A model generated the notes under the pieces. It made no database searches. It worked only from the letters and a program-made list of their open reading frames with translations, and was not told the DNA's origin. The position numbers were made by a program, and so were the translations under genes. A stretch of DNA of 64,000 nucleotides, from contig CM035173.1 of the NCBI GenBank assembly GCA_020205615.1, positions 30,348,293 through 30,412,292 of the forward strand, in the 5' to 3' direction. The stretch is from Panax quinquefolius (lineage: Eukaryota; Streptophyta; Magnoliopsida; Apiales; Araliaceae). This document shows positions 49,769 through 62,147 of the stretch, piece after piece. Each line of letters opens with the position of its first letter. Within the stretch, counting starts at the first letter, position 1.

Positions 49769-50830
49769 CAATGATCCATAGCATGTATTTGTTATGAATC
49801 AAAATTGGACAAATACGATCTCCACCTTTCATAACAAATATGAATGGCCTGGATTAAAAAATATAACTTGCGTTCCGCTAGTTATTCTAGCGGACAGGAG
49901 TTATAATTTTTTTAGTCACTTTTACCCCAACAACGAATAGCGCAGCTCGGCCTGGATGCTCGTCGGGAATATAGACACTTTGCTTATTAAACAATTCATT
50001 TGAGAAAACAAAATTGGCGAAAAGGAAGAAGGCAGGTTGACAATTGATTCACACTTTAGCTGTTCTTCTCATGATTTTGGCCATCCGTTTCAGTGAGAAA
50101 TGGAAGTTCACACATATTTGTCGGACAAAACAGACTTCTGCTTCAGTCTCTTGAAATTTAATTTGCGGAAACGTCGCTTCAGTCTCTTCAGATTTAATTT
50201 GTGGAAAGGTGGAAAGGTCGAAAGAGGAGACCAAGGCTGTTGTGACGTCGGTGCCGAGGCGAATATTTGATCTAAGGTCCAGGACCTATCGAGATCCTCC
50301 ATTATACTGTTGATGATCAAATGTAAGCAACGTTGACTTTGGGGAGAGAAGATCAGCAGGCAGGCTGTGATTGCAATTAAATTTCGGGGTATAAGCAAGA
50401 CTTCTTCTTACGTACACCAGCAAAATTTTTGATGTTCATCTGGTCCTCTGTTTTGGGAAGGAGATGCCACGTTAGAGTATGATCCATTTGTGGCAGCGGG
50501 TTGGGTTTTAAATTTACTCTCATCATCAGATCTATTAGTTACAATGAGTTCAGAATCTACCTTCATCCCTTGTATCATGCCAAACAACCACTATAATCGC
50601 AGCAAGTAATCGCAGCGGAGCTGTGTTAATCGTAAATCGTCCGCTCCAACTTCTAGCGGAGCTGTGTTATGGGATAAAAGTGACTAAAAAAATTATAACT
50701 CATGTCCGCTAGAATAACTAGCGGAAGGCGAGTTATATTTTTTAATCCAGGCCATTCATATTTGCTTTGAAAGGTGGAGATCGTATTTGCCCATTTTTAT
50801 TCATAGCAAATACATGCTATGGATCATTGC

Positions 50831-50896
<66 letters not shown>

Positions 50897-53342
50897 ACAT
50901 CAAGTAAGTATGTTTATAAGTCCAATAAGTTTTCTCCTAAATGTGTGATTGTATTTGGAACACACTCATTATTATTTCTCTGTTTTCTGCTTTTTGTCAA
51001 TATCATCATCCTCTATATTACTATTTTTATTCTGTTGCTTCATGATGTACCATTGCTTACGAAATTGTCTGTGTCTTCTAGATTTCTTTCTGAATACAGG
51101 TTTGATATCTCAAAGCTGGAGCCATTGGTGGCAAAGGTGAGTTACAATTGTTAGTCTAGATGTCCCTTTTTTCTCATTAAGAATAAGAAAAAGGAAAGAA
51201 AATTCTTTCAAAATGTGAGCCTTTGAGATGAGCGTTTCTCTTCTAAATATACGAGAACCAAGTAGCACCTATATATTATTATCTTTTTTTCTTTCCCTGA
51301 TTTTTTCAAAAGAGAATCTATCCGTTAATTTTTGCATCTTTAAGTATTTTGTTCTACATTCAAATGTTCAAAAGATTGATTGATTGATATTGTGGACATG
51401 TTTTTCAGCCGCATTCTCCTGATAATCGTGCGTTAGCAAGAGAATGCAAAGATGTGAAAATTGACAGAGTGTATATTGGATCTTGTACTGGTGGAAAAAC
51501 TGAGGATTTTCTAGCTGCAGCCAAAGTTTTCCTAGCTTCAGTAAGACATGAAATATCTTTAATGCTTGTTTTATTGTGTGCTTTTGATTGCTTTAACAAG
51601 AATGTCACCACAACATTTGGTTTTTGATGTTCCTCGAGCGTATGAACACATGTTTCTTTTTAAAAAAAGGTGTTATTGTGAGTGATTCATAAGTTAGCAC
51701 TTCTCAGAAGGTGAGTGATACATCTTGTTGCAGATAATGTATGATATCAGCAGGATAGGAATTATAATTTGGATAGCTTTTTTTTCTTTCTAGAGACTAT
51801 TCAATTTCCGAGCATATGAATGGGAATATTCTAAATGATACTGATTACTTGATCATGCTTATTACTTTTTCCTTCTGATAAGTTGCATCATGCATATCAA
51901 TTACAGTAATTATTAACATTTGTTGAGACTCCGAGTATCTTCTTTCGAATAGGACCTTCTAGTGGTTCACTTTTGCCCTTTTCCCAAAATTCTTCTCTAT
52001 AACCCTTGGGAAGCAATCTGTTAGTGTGTGTTATTTGGTCTCAAGGTTATTAGTCTAGTTAATCTTGACACCAAATGATCCTACAGCCTACCATTTGGAT
52101 CTAACTTAACTAAAACTAAGGATAAAGTGTTGTCTTAGGTTTTTATATTATGTTTCTTCTATATATATTGCTTAGGCCGAATAATTATATGATGGCATGT
52201 ATGTAATGTTCTTATTTTTGTTGAACTACAAAAAATTAATCACATCATGTGCAGGGGAAGAAGGTGAAAGTTCCCACCTTCCTGGTCCCTGCTACCCAAA
52301 AGGTTTGTTAATGTTTGGTGTTTTGCTTCTTTTATTTTATATTTTGCGGAAATTATGATAGTAATAGGATTGAGAGTTAAATTATGAGGTGTTCGCACTA
52401 ATTTTCAGGTCTGGATGGATGTATATAGCCTCCCTGTGCCAGGATCTGGTGGAAAGACTTGTTCTCAGATATTTGAAGAAGCAGGCTGTGATACACCTGC
52501 AAGTCCTAGCTGTGGTGCTTGTTTGGGTGGTCCTAAAGACACTTATGCACGCATGAATGAAGCTCAGGCAAGTTGCACCATTTCTCAGTTTTATACACGT
52601 GAATTAAACATGAAGTTACATGTACTCAATTGTTTGATGTGCCTTTAGAAATATCAAATATGCTAAAGGTCATGGACTCCATATCTGTGACTAAGCTAAT
52701 ATTGGAGATGGTATCTTATGTTCGAGCTCTTTACATTGGTCCTTGAGGACCTTAACATGTTTTCATTCTCAGGTGTTATTAATTACTTGTACCAGGGTGT
52801 TGTTTATTTGTAACATATGCAGCTTTTAGTAACTTGTAAAGATGCCTTCTCTTTTCGTTTGTCCGTAATGTGTTTTACTATTACTTCGGTGTATCAATAA
52901 AATGGGTGTTTTTTTTTTGCACCATGCAAGGCTTAAGTTCTGCCTTCCAAGGCTGAACATCTTTTATTATTACCTTTAGCATTTGTTTCATTGATAGTAT
53001 ATATTACTACTTTTGTTTTTGTTACCTTAGGGATTTTGATATTAGCTTTTGTTTGGCTGTCGTATTATAATTCACGATTGTTTGTATCAGGGAGATCTCC
53101 TCTTGTACCTGATATATATCGCAAGACAATTGCCTATTATCTTTATTATAAATTTACAGTTTGGATAGCGCTTGACTTTCATAGATGACTGATCATTGCA
53201 GGTCTGTGTCTCCACCACAAATAGGAACTTTCCTGGTCGCATGGGGCACAAAGAAGGCCAGATTTATTTAGCTTCTCCTTATACTGCTGCAGCATCGGCT
53301 TTGACTGGCTTTGTAACTGATCCAAGAGAGTTCTTGCAGTAG
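44389..53342 (+). CDS. 3-isopropylmalate dehydratase (isopropylmalate isomerase) large subunit, plastid, 15 exons, 502 aa
   Basis: Exons: 44389-44436, 44543-44677, 44778-44948, 46338-46490, 46612-46680, 46771-46887, 48141-48215, 48438-48515, 48629-48724, 48903-48952, 51100-51136, 51409-51540, 52255-52302, 52409-52567, 53202-53342; 1509 nt with no frame break. The Ser-rich N-terminus ([10 protein letters not shown], exons 1-2) is a chloroplast transit peptide. The enzyme core belongs to the aconitase family: [25 protein letters not shown] and SCGACLGGP carry the three cysteines that hold the 4Fe-4S cluster. With a small subunit (LeuD type) it isomerises 2- to 3-isopropylmalate in leucine synthesis, and related acids in methionine chain elongation in some plants. 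Corresponds to Arabidopsis IIL1 (IPMI LSU1). Intron 14 starts with GC, not GT (GCAAGT at 52568). Length matches the family; it appears intact. Confidence 0.96.
45050..45080 (+). repeat. (CCCT)n microsatellite in IPMI intron 3
   Basis: About seven units of CCCT/CTCC in the pyrimidine-rich stretch after exon 3. Confidence 0.85.
45692..45757 (+). repeat. (GGGGT)n minisatellite, G-quadruplex candidate, in IPMI intron 3
   Basis: Ten or so GGGGT units follow GGGGTGGCGTGGCGT, giving many G4 runs one base apart on the coding strand, so the transcript as well as the DNA could form a quadruplex. The array ends in a G8-9 run. Confidence 0.9.
49722..49766. repeat. (TA)n run left of the long-TIR element
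   Basis: About 22 TA units directly abutting the left terminus of the element at 49767. Confidence 0.9.
49767..50831. mobile_element. Long-TIR non-autonomous element (1065 bp) inserted in a (TA)n run, IPMI intron 10
   Basis: Terminal inverted repeats of about 160 bp: the left arm 49767-49929 starts GGCAATGATCCATAGCATG, and the right arm 50670-50831 ends in its reverse complement. Conserved inner blocks include AAGGTGGAGATCGTATTTG (right arm) and the palindromic CCGCTAGTTATTCTAGCGG (left arm). The central 740 bp is unrelated to either arm and has no clear protein. Long TIRs suggest a Mutator-like or foldback origin. TA repeats on both sides make the target duplication unreadable. Confidence 0.85.
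50833..50894. repeat. (TA)n run right of the long-TIR element
   Basis: About 30 TA units directly after the right terminus, the other half of the run into which the element appears to have inserted. Confidence 0.9.
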
Positions 53343-54321
53343 GCTGCTGATCATCTCATGTCAGGATTACTCTGAATCTTGTCCTGCTTGTGCTTTGATT
53401 TGCGGAGCTGAAGTATCAGGTTCTGTATCTGACACAAAAGCCTTGTATTATGTTATGAAAGTTCAGATAGTAGTAGTTTAGCTTTGTGCTTTGAGGCTTA
53501 TGTACACGTCTGTCTAAGCAAGAGAATGAGTTGGATTTACTTTTCATTATAAATAATTTGAAGGATCGCTGAACTTTCTTTCCTTAATAACTAGAGAATT
53601 GAGCAGGGCTGCACCCTGTATAAATGTTGATACTGAAACAAGAATAAGCAAATGGTGTGGCTACAACTTTCTATCCGAAGACTGGTCAAATATTTTGCCC
53701 AAGGAGATAATATTGAACGAGATATTTCTCTTTTTTGCAAAACTACATTTTTTAATTACATTTTTGTATAATTTAAAAAATAAGGTGATAAAAATTCTGG
53801 AACATGTACAAAATGAAAGGGTGACGAGTGATTTTAGACAGGATGTGGTAATAGCTTTTTTTTTTGTTGTATGTCTGAAATTTAATATTTATTTCTTTGG
53901 CAAGAATGGATATTAAGACCTCATGTACTCAAAGGTCAAGACTTATGAGTAATTTTTTTACTATTACCGAAGCTCTGGCCATAGTATTTCTCAATGCAAA
54001 AAGGCACTTGCCATCTTTTACCCTCCTATTCTTCAAACGTTAACTAGTAGATTTGGCAAAATTGGCTCAAGTCCGTCCGCAATAAATGAGCATCAAATTT
54101 TGGGCTGTTTTGGCCTGACCCATTGAGACCAAGCCCATAAATGTGTCAAAAATCAGTTTAGGTCCGCGGGTTAATTTGGCACGTCCGTTTGAAAAGCGGG
54201 TTTTGGGCTTTATTTTTTCAGCCTATTAAAACCTAGGCCGTTTTGACTTGACCTGCTAAGCCACCTTTAAGGACAGAAAAATCAGTCAATTGGTGATTGT
54301 CTCCGCTACATCAAGGGTAAT
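53343..54321. other. IPMI 3' flank, no gene recognised
   Basis: Probable 3' UTR to about 53600, then AT-rich DNA. The stretch 53870-53960 (GAAATTTAATATTTATTTC, then CCTCATGTACTCAAAGG and TTATGAGTAATTTTTT) resembles 21565-21680 and marks a dispersed repeat. Confidence 0.5.
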
Positions 54322-54849
54322 TGTAAGACCCCGAATTTTATAAAATAAAAGTATTCAATTTTCTTATAATTATTATTTTATTTCGTAAATGGATAAATTC
54401 ATAAAAAGTTAAAGTTAAGGGTGATATGTGAAATTTTTTGCAAAGTAAGCAAGTTGTTATAAAATATTCGTTTGGTCGGGGAATATTCTTTTTGTTGGGA
54501 AATATTAAATGACCAAGCACAATCATTAGTGGACCCTACAACTAAGTATTATCGTAGTTAGAAAATGACGTAATTATCTTTTATAAAAATAACGACGAAA
54601 GTGTTACTGAATTAAAACCGTTAAACTACACGGTAGTAAAAGTACAATAATACGCGTGGTTGCGTAAGTAGACAGCAAGATATTGATTATTGATGCTTTA
54701 CGTGAGAAGTCACTTAGTTATACTCAATTATTGCTACAATAATTCTTTGCGATCATATCTCTCTCGTATTATTGATTCAATTATTGTCATAGATCATCTG
54801 CATAATATGTTATATTATTAAATCAATAATTGAGACGACAAAGTTATTT
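54322..54849 (+). repeat. Left 528 bp of a TGTAAGACCCC-family LTR, cut by the CACTA element
   Basis: It starts TGTAAGACCCCGAATTTT and follows the left part of the LTR at 4814 (for example GTAAGCAAGTTGTTATAAAA then ATTCGTTTGGTCG). It stops abruptly at 54849, where the CACTA terminus begins. The remainder should lie past the right end of the CACTA element, outside the window. Confidence 0.8.
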
Positions 54850-55140
54850 CACTACAAGAAAATCGGCTAATTCCGACGGACGTATCCCCGACGGAGTAAA
54901 TTCGGTCAAAATAGGATTACTTCCGAGGGAATAATACGTCAGATATAAGTCCCTCGAAAATAACTTACTTACGGCGGAATTACATGACCTTGAGACCTCT
55001 CCAGTTGGCGCCAAATTTCACGCCACCGCGAAAAGTAATTGCGACGAACAAACGTTAATTCCGAGGGACATTTAAATGAATTTAAGATATTTCAGGGATT
55101 TATTTCCGACGGACATTCCGTCGGATATAACAGATATAAA
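54850..55140. repeat. CACTA terminal and subterminal repeats
   Basis: After the 5' terminus, short motifs TTCCGACGGA, CCCCGACGGAG, TTCCGAGGGA and ATTCCGTCGGA occur repeatedly in both directions. Such arrays are the binding sites of the element's regulatory protein in characterised CACTA elements. Confidence 0.8.
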
Positions 55141-55600
55141 CTTTTCAAACCGCCTTTTTCATTTCAGACGTTCTCATTCATTTCTCTCTCTCTCATTCGA
55201 TCTCTCTCATTCTCTCTCACTCATTCTCTCTCACTCTCAGGTCACACGGTCCCCCCCCCCTAACTCTGCTTTCCCCCCACTGCTGCCTCCCCAGTCTCCC
55301 CAATCTCCCATACCCCACCTCCCCCCAGACCCGCCCCCCACCTTGCCTTACAGTGGGTGCCCCACCCTCTCCCCTCGGTCCCCCACCCCACCTGTCTCCG
55401 ATACCCCACCCACCCAGTACCCCCACTCCCTCTCATCTCCCCTCCCCTTGATTTAGGCCCTTGGCTGCCAATCGCCAATTTTCTACCACTGTCGCCACCG
55501 ATTCAAGCCTTTGCCACCAATGACTAACCACGTCACGGTAGCTCCTAGCTCATCCTTTCTCTTCCTCGTTTCTCCCCCTTTAATTCAAGGTAAGAAATCC
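55141..55600. other. Pyrimidine- and C-rich tract inside the CACTA element
   Basis: A CT-repeat zone (CTCTCT, 55182-55240) then a C-rich stretch to about 55450. The open frames on both strands are low-complexity by-products. It may be the leader of the transposase transcript, as it ends in CAAGGTAAGAAATC, a good splice donor context at 55588. Confidence 0.4.
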
Positions 55601-56029
55601 TAAATGATGTTTTGAGATTATTAAATATAGTTTGCAGATTTGAGTTGTTGATTTTGCTAAAGTTGTTCATGTGTTACTGAGAATAATTTTGGAGTTCTTA
55701 TTGTATCAGAAATTGGGTTTTATATTTTAATTTGCTGAAATTGGGTTCATTTCTGTTATGAAATTTATTTTGTTAAAGTTGTTGATTTTGCGAAGTTGTT
55801 CATGATGTAAACTGTTTTGCAAATTGGGATTATTTGACTTCAATTCTGCAAGTGAATGCATGTTGCTGAAATTGTGATTTATTTGTGCAATTACAGTGTT
55901 TGGGTCATAATAATTACAGTGTTTGGATCATAACATATATGTATGTCAGTGTATAAGAATGTAATATCTGATATTTCCCACGGAATTCCCAAATGGAATA
56001 TCTCGCTCGTAAATCAGAATTGAAAATTT

Positions 56030-56700
56030 TGTGGGCCCTACAAATATATTTATGTATTATTTAATTAATTTAATATAAAATGAAATAAATTTAATTTAAT
56101 TTATTTTATTAGACAAAATAAATGTTAAAAATTATTTAATATATTATAATATAAAATAAAAAATAATAATAAAATAAATTGAATAAAATAAATCAAATTT
56201 AATTTAATTTAATAATTTTTTTTTTAAAATATAATATAATATTATATAAAATAAATTAATGTATATTAAATTTAATAAAATTAAATAAAATTTTAAAAAT
56301 TTTACAAGTGAAGTTTAAAAATAAGATAATATAATATACTATAATATAAATTTTAAAAATTAGAAAATATAATATTTATTAATTAAAAAATTAAACAAAT
56401 AAAAGAAAATATAATAATAAACTTAAATAAATTTTAAAAATTAGATAATATAATATAATACAAAAAATAAAATAAAATAAAATACTTAATTAAATTAAAT
56501 TGAATAAAACAAAATGAATTTGATTTAATTTAATAAATCAATTAAATTTAATAAAAATATTTAAAAATTTAAAAATGTAATAAAATAAAATAAATTTAAT
56601 TTAAGTACCATAATTTAAATTAAATTAAATTTAAAATAAAATAAAATACAATAATAAATACAATTAAATTTTATAAGATAAAATAAAATAATTTAATAGT
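56030..56700. other. AT-rich filler in the CACTA element
   Basis: Almost only A and T, built from TTTAATTTAATAAAAT-like steps. No gene. Confidence 0.7.
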
Positions 56701-56705
56701 AGTCT

Positions 56706-57890
56706 TCATATATATTCCAAATAACAATTCTCAGAAACTAAGTAGCACTTACTTAGTTTTTCATTGGCAAAATAAACTAAGTAGCATTTGCTTAGTTTGC
56801 CATAATTTTCAATAAACTCAATAATTAAGTATTATATGTATATATATACATATATGTACTATAATATGAAACTTAGAAACCCATTTGACAAGTAGGAGTG
56901 AATGTCGAACAGTAATCTCTATAGATTCCAAATAACAATTCTCATAAACTAAGTACCACTTACTTAGTTTATTAGCATTGGCAAAATAAACTAAGTAGCA
57001 TTTGCTCAGTTTGCCACAATTTTCAATTTATAAATGCAATAATACTCTCCCTACATATATGTACTCTTTCTAGTATCACGAGTTTTAACGACACGGCGAT
57101 TCACATTACTAGTACTCCAACCAGTTCCTCGACAACAATTAAAAAAAAAGGGGTCGTAGTTCTTGTTTGTGTCCTATAATCGAATAATAAAGGTAATTGA
57201 ATTACTGTAGACATTCCACACTGTTCCATCGTAATAGATGGCAACATCCGGAAGGATTGCCAGTAAGTTGTTGAACAAAGTTCTAGGTTAAACAACCCTC
57301 TAAATGAGCGAACGATCACTTCTCTCATAGGATTGAATCATCTCCCTATATGGGTCTAATCCATGATATAAACAGCTTCTCACCACTCCAAATTCCTCAG
57401 ATGAGTAGTTCTCACAGAACGTCTCGATCACCTCTTGTATGAGAACTATCCATTTGAGGAATTCGGAGTGGTGAGAAGTTGTCTATATCATGGATTGGAC
57501 CCATATGGGGAGATGATTCATTCCTAGCAGATAAGTGATCGTTCGTTCATCTAGAGGGTTGCTTAAGTTGGAACTTTGTTCAATAGCTTAATGGAACTCC
57601 TTCGGGATGTTGTCATCTGTTATGATGGAACGATGAAATGTTCGATAAATTGAATTAACTTTATTATTCGAGTATAGACACAACAAACTACTGACCCTTT
57701 TTTTTTTCCCTTCTTAGGCTCAAGTAGAGATTCCACATAACAATTCTCATAAACTAAGTAGCATTTGTGTAGTTTGCCATAATTTTCAATAAACTAAGTA
57801 GCATTTTCAATTATATATGTACTATACTTTTAAACTTAGAAACCCGTTTGACATACACTCAATAGGGGTGAATGTCGAACAGTCCCCAGT
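56706..57890. repeat. Direct repeats with ATTCCAAATAACAATTCTCA units flanking the hairpin
   Basis: A block (ATTCC-AATAACAATTCTCA, AACTAAGTA-CACTT, GCAAAATAAACTAAGTAGCA) occurs at about 56714, 56930 and 57728, and its companion AACTTAGAAACCC-TTTGACA occurs near 56870 and 57834. The inverted repeat at 57141-57712 lies between the second and third copies. Confidence 0.75.
57141..57712. repeat. Large near-palindrome: two inverted arms of about 275 bp with a short loop
   Basis: The left arm 57141-57418 and right arm 57436-57712 are reverse complements with scattered differences. Paired blocks include AAAAAAAAAGGGGTC with its complement, AACAACTTACTGG-type blocks, ATGATATAAACAGCTTCTC with its complement, and CTCCAAATTCCTCA with TGAGGAATTCGGAG. 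The spacer is under 20 bp. Transcription in either direction would give a long hairpin RNA. Confidence 0.85.
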
Positions 57891-58234
57891 TTGGGACTAT
57901 TATTGGATGTTATGTCTCTCACTTAGGTCGGTGTAAATATGAAATGGTATATTTTTTGTTATTTTGAGGATTAATCAACTGTTATCTCTATATGTTCTCC
58001 GAGTGCATACTTAGATTAAGTTATCTTAGTCTATTTCGTGTGCTTGGAGACCATGGGGAAATCTTCTTAAAATTTTCTTGAAACTCATGAAACGTACTCA
58101 ACGTGTTTGCACTAGTGACGAGATGCATCTAATAACGGGATAGAAGCCTTACCCCTGTCCTATAGAGATATTAGGTAAATCTAATTCACGTATGAATATC
58201 CAAATTAACTTAATACGTTATACGTGTAGTTAAA

Positions 58235-60507
58235 ATGTCACCGACCAGAGTTGGATGTACCGTAGGATACCCAGTGATGGGAGGGGATTAGTCTCAGCTT
58301 ATTGTGTTGGGGTTTTAGATTTCTTGAACAAATCACTAGAACATACGGATGATCCGCATGCGGGAAGATCGATGCCGTGTGTGTCAGTGTAAAATCGATT
58401 TGGAAGAAAGTCGACGAGATTAAATTCGACTTATTTTCTCGTGGATTTGTGGATGGGTACTTCGCATGGACTCATCACGGGGAATCAGAAGTGATTGAAA
58501 ATATTGTGGAACAACCAATTCCACGGGATTCATACGTCGAAAACTATGATCCGAGTTGAGATGTTGGTCGATGTTTATGGCCCTACTACTATTGGTGATC
58601 ATTTGAATATGAACCTTCTTCAAGCGGTCTGAAGCAAGTGTCAAATGATCTGTTCTTGCCTTTTACAAGTTGCTATCTGAATCAGGGGGTCGCGTTGTAT
58701 CCGGAAATAATCTGAACACGAAGCTTTCTGCGATGTGAAGCTCTTACACTTCAAGAATGAGCACGATTGTAGTGAGAGAGGTTTCAACGATTTTCTCGCT
58801 ATAATTGGTCGAGTTCTTACCCAAGGATCCTACTCTTCCTGCGAATTATTACGAAGTGAAGAAGCTTGTCGAGGGTTAAATATGGGGTATCGAAAATCGA
58901 TGCTTGTGGCGAGGATTGCATGTTATACTTATGGGGAGGGCGGAGATAAGGGGATATGTGATATATCAACTTATCGCTATTTACAAGGTTACAAAACGTG
59001 GGGGAAGGAGAAACATGTTCCCGGGAAAATCTTACTACGGTACTTTCCACTTGCAAGAGACTTCAAATTGGCTTATCATGTCGTCTCATCTGACTCAACA
59101 TATGAGTTGGCATCGAGCAAGGGATGTCGTGCTGCAGTCACCGACTCACCCAAAGGATGGAGATGAATGGAAGAGATTTGATGTAAATTATCCTGAGTTT
59201 GCGGAAGAAGTTAGGAATGTTAGGCTTGGCATGGCTACTGATGGCTTTTGCCCTTTTAATAATTTTAGCCAGCCGTACTCAGTTTGACCAGTCATTATGG
59301 TCGCTTATAATCTTCCACCGGCAATGTGCATGAGGGATCCGTATTTGTTTTTGACTTTACTCATTCCAGAGGATAAAAGTCCTACAAAAGACCTTAATGT
59401 GTACCTTTGACCGTTAGTGGATGAACTAAAGATGTTGTGGGAGACAAGGGTTCAGACGTATGATGAATCGATATGCGAGAATTTTGTGATGAAGGCAGCC
59501 CTGTTATGGACTATCACTGACTTTTCGGCTCTTGGGATGGTTAGTGGTTGCTTAACTCACGGGAAGCTGTCCTGTCCAGTGTGTATGGGGGATGTCCAAG
59601 GCAACCGATTCTGGCGTGTGCGAAATGTAGTTTCTTTGGGCTACGCTTCATAGATTCTTGCCTCTTGATCACAATTACGAGAAAGATGTATGCACAGATT
59701 CAGCGAGAAAGATAGAGAAGAAGGGGGTTGTTGGTGGTACCGTGTCAGGCGTGAGGTCTTAAATTGGTTGAATCAACTTGATTTTCCTTTCTTTGGGAAA
59801 AACGAACATAAATTGAGAAGCGATCGGATGCGGGAAGACTTCATAATTGGACACGATTTGCTATATGGTTTGAGTTGCCGTATTGGGGCACACTTTCGAT
59901 TCATCATTGTATAGATGTCATGCATCTAAAAAAGAATGTTTTCGAGAACTTGTTTTACACCGTGTTAGATGCGAGTGGTAAAACTAAAGACAATGACAAT
60001 GCTCAAAAAGATTTGGAGGCATTGAACATTAGGCAAGAATTATGGCTTCGCCCTAACACTACGAAACCTAAAGCTCCATTTTGTCTTACTAAGCAACAAG
60101 TTGAAGACGACTGTAAGTGGGTTAGTGGGTTAAAGCTCCCAGATGGATATGTGTTGAACATAACACGTTGTTGTAAGGTTGAGCAATTGAAAATTTCTGG
60201 ATTCAAGAGTCACAATTGTCATGTATTCATGCAAAAGTTGATTCCAATTGCATTTCGTGAGATGTTACCCAGAAAAGTTCTGGATGCATTGACCGAACTG
60301 TCAAATTTCTTTCGAGATATTTGCTCAACTATAATTAAGTAAAGTGATGTCGAGCAGATGGAGAAGAATATTGTGCTTACCATGTGCAAGCTTGAAATGA
60401 TCTTCCCCCAGGTTTTTTTAACTCGATGGAACATCTGCCTATTCATCTGCCGTATGAACTCAAACTTGGAGGACCGGTGCAATATCGGTGGATGTATCCT
60501 TTTGAGA
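58235..60507 (+). pseudogene. TNP2-like CACTA transposase, 5' exons, broken by frameshifts
   Basis: Recognisable blocks in order: a transposase-associated N-terminus (58235-58560, with RGFVDGYFAWTHHGES); a region with LGMATDGFCPFNNFSQPYS (about 59220-59285); a TITDFSALGMVSG block (59510-59550); PYWGTLSIHHCIDVMHLKKN (about 59877-59940, matching the conserved DVMH--KN motif of TNP2); then GGPVQYRWMYPFER (60466-60507). Together these are the DDE-type transposase of CACTA elements. The frame shifts several times (for example near 58560, 59050, 59290, 59650, 59870 and 60410), so no full protein can be made. The last exon ends exactly where the solo LTR duplication begins. Confidence 0.85.
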
Positions 60508-61864
60508 GGTAATGTAAGACCCCAACTTATTATTAATGAAATTTAATTTTCTCTATTTATTATTTTGAAATAGTAAGGGTTGATGTGATTAATGTGGATA
60601 GTTAGGGGTAAAATACGCAAATATTTCAAAATAAGTAAGTGGTTATAAAATATTCATTGTTGTTTGGAATATTCGTTTGGTCGTGGAATATTAAATCTTT
60701 GTGGGGAATATTAAATCGACGACGAAGTAGCGACCATGTGTGGGCCCCATAACTGAAAGCGATTGGATGAAGAAAACGAGCAAATATAAGTTGGTTAAAA
60801 ATAACAGTACGTAGTTATTCATCAATTAATCTTGTTAAAATACTCGGTGGTTAAAACACAAGAAGATACGGTATTGCACCAATTATTGATTCTTACGTGA
60901 AGAAGGCACTACTCAATAATGGTTACGATAATTACTTGCTCAAAGATTTTATTTTATTGATTCAATAATTCTTTGCGTTGATATTTTATATTCTTTGTTG
61001 TTTCAATAATTGTCATTACACAATATTTTTCATTATCGAAGCTAATAATTCATATTATCCGAATAATATTATTAGATAACATTATTGGCAATGTCTAGAA
61101 AGTTCTGCTTCTAAGGAGAGGTTTGGTCACCTAATCAACACAATGAGGAGAAATTCTTATTGGAAAGCCCCTCTTTCCTGAACCGCCTCATTTGTCGATA
61201 TTGTGATTAGTAATATTATTTGTGAATAATTAATTATTGATTCATATGATGAGGAAAATATTGATTTTATGTGGATATAGATGGAGAAAAATTTTAATGT
61301 GACAATTGTTGAAAATTGAAATTTTATCTTTTTCTGATAAGATAATTCATTTAAATGTATTATTATATTTTAATAATATAATAATGGTGATATTTTTACA
61401 ACGAATGTGGGATATATGAGTATACGAGGAGGAAGAGTATTTTGTTGCAATAAATGTTTAAAACATGTTAAACATGTCGGTGGACCCCATTTATTGACTG
61501 AAATTTGATTATAGCCTGTAAAATCCCCCGTTTGTGAATTTCGGTCAATTTTTGTTTGGAATTTGGAAAAACTTTCTTCTGCAAAGTTGTAGAGAATTGA
61601 ATTTCCTATAAAAACTCGCGAGATTCGAATTTTATGATAGAAGGGCTATTTATTATGAATTATTGAAGTTCCGAAGCTCCGAAATAATTGATTTTTGGAA
61701 GTTTAAAATATTTTAAATAATAAAAACGTTTTTTGTTTGTTTTGTGGGCTACAACATGTGCATAATGAGCTGAGATCAGATCTAGGAAGGTTGGCGTAGA
61801 AATCTTAATATATATATTAATATTTTATTAAATTTTCTAACTTTGGTATTCTAAAGCATTTTCC

Positions 61865-61872
61865 TATAAATA
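61865..61872 (+). promoter_or_regulatory. TATA box of the second solo LTR
   Basis: TATAAATA in CCTATAAATAGGGTC, the same block as at 6168 in the first solo LTR. Confidence 0.6.
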
Positions 61873-62147
61873 GGGTCTTAAGTTAGAATTGAATATCACA
61901 CCGTAAATCAAGTTTTCTCTCTCTATATTATCGAGCGTTCTTCTTGTGAGTATTTTGAGTATACTTTGAGTATTGTTAGGCGGTTGCAAAGTTCCTTCAA
62001 AGACTATACCCTTGATTCCAAATTTAGAAGTACTAATCTTTCGAGGTAAGGATGTTATTTTCTTCTCAAATGATATTATTTCTTAAATATCATTATCTTT
62101 GAAATATTGGTTGGAACTTTTTATCAAATTTGGAACTTTTTCATGTC

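Noticed and set aside
49587..49832. Tyr-Ile repeat peptides around 49.6-49.8 and 50.8-51.1 kb
   Set aside because: They are translations of (TA)n microsatellites.
55217..55478. Open frames on both strands in the C-rich CACTA tract
   Set aside because: Low-complexity Pro/Gly-rich translations of a C-rich stretch with no domain.
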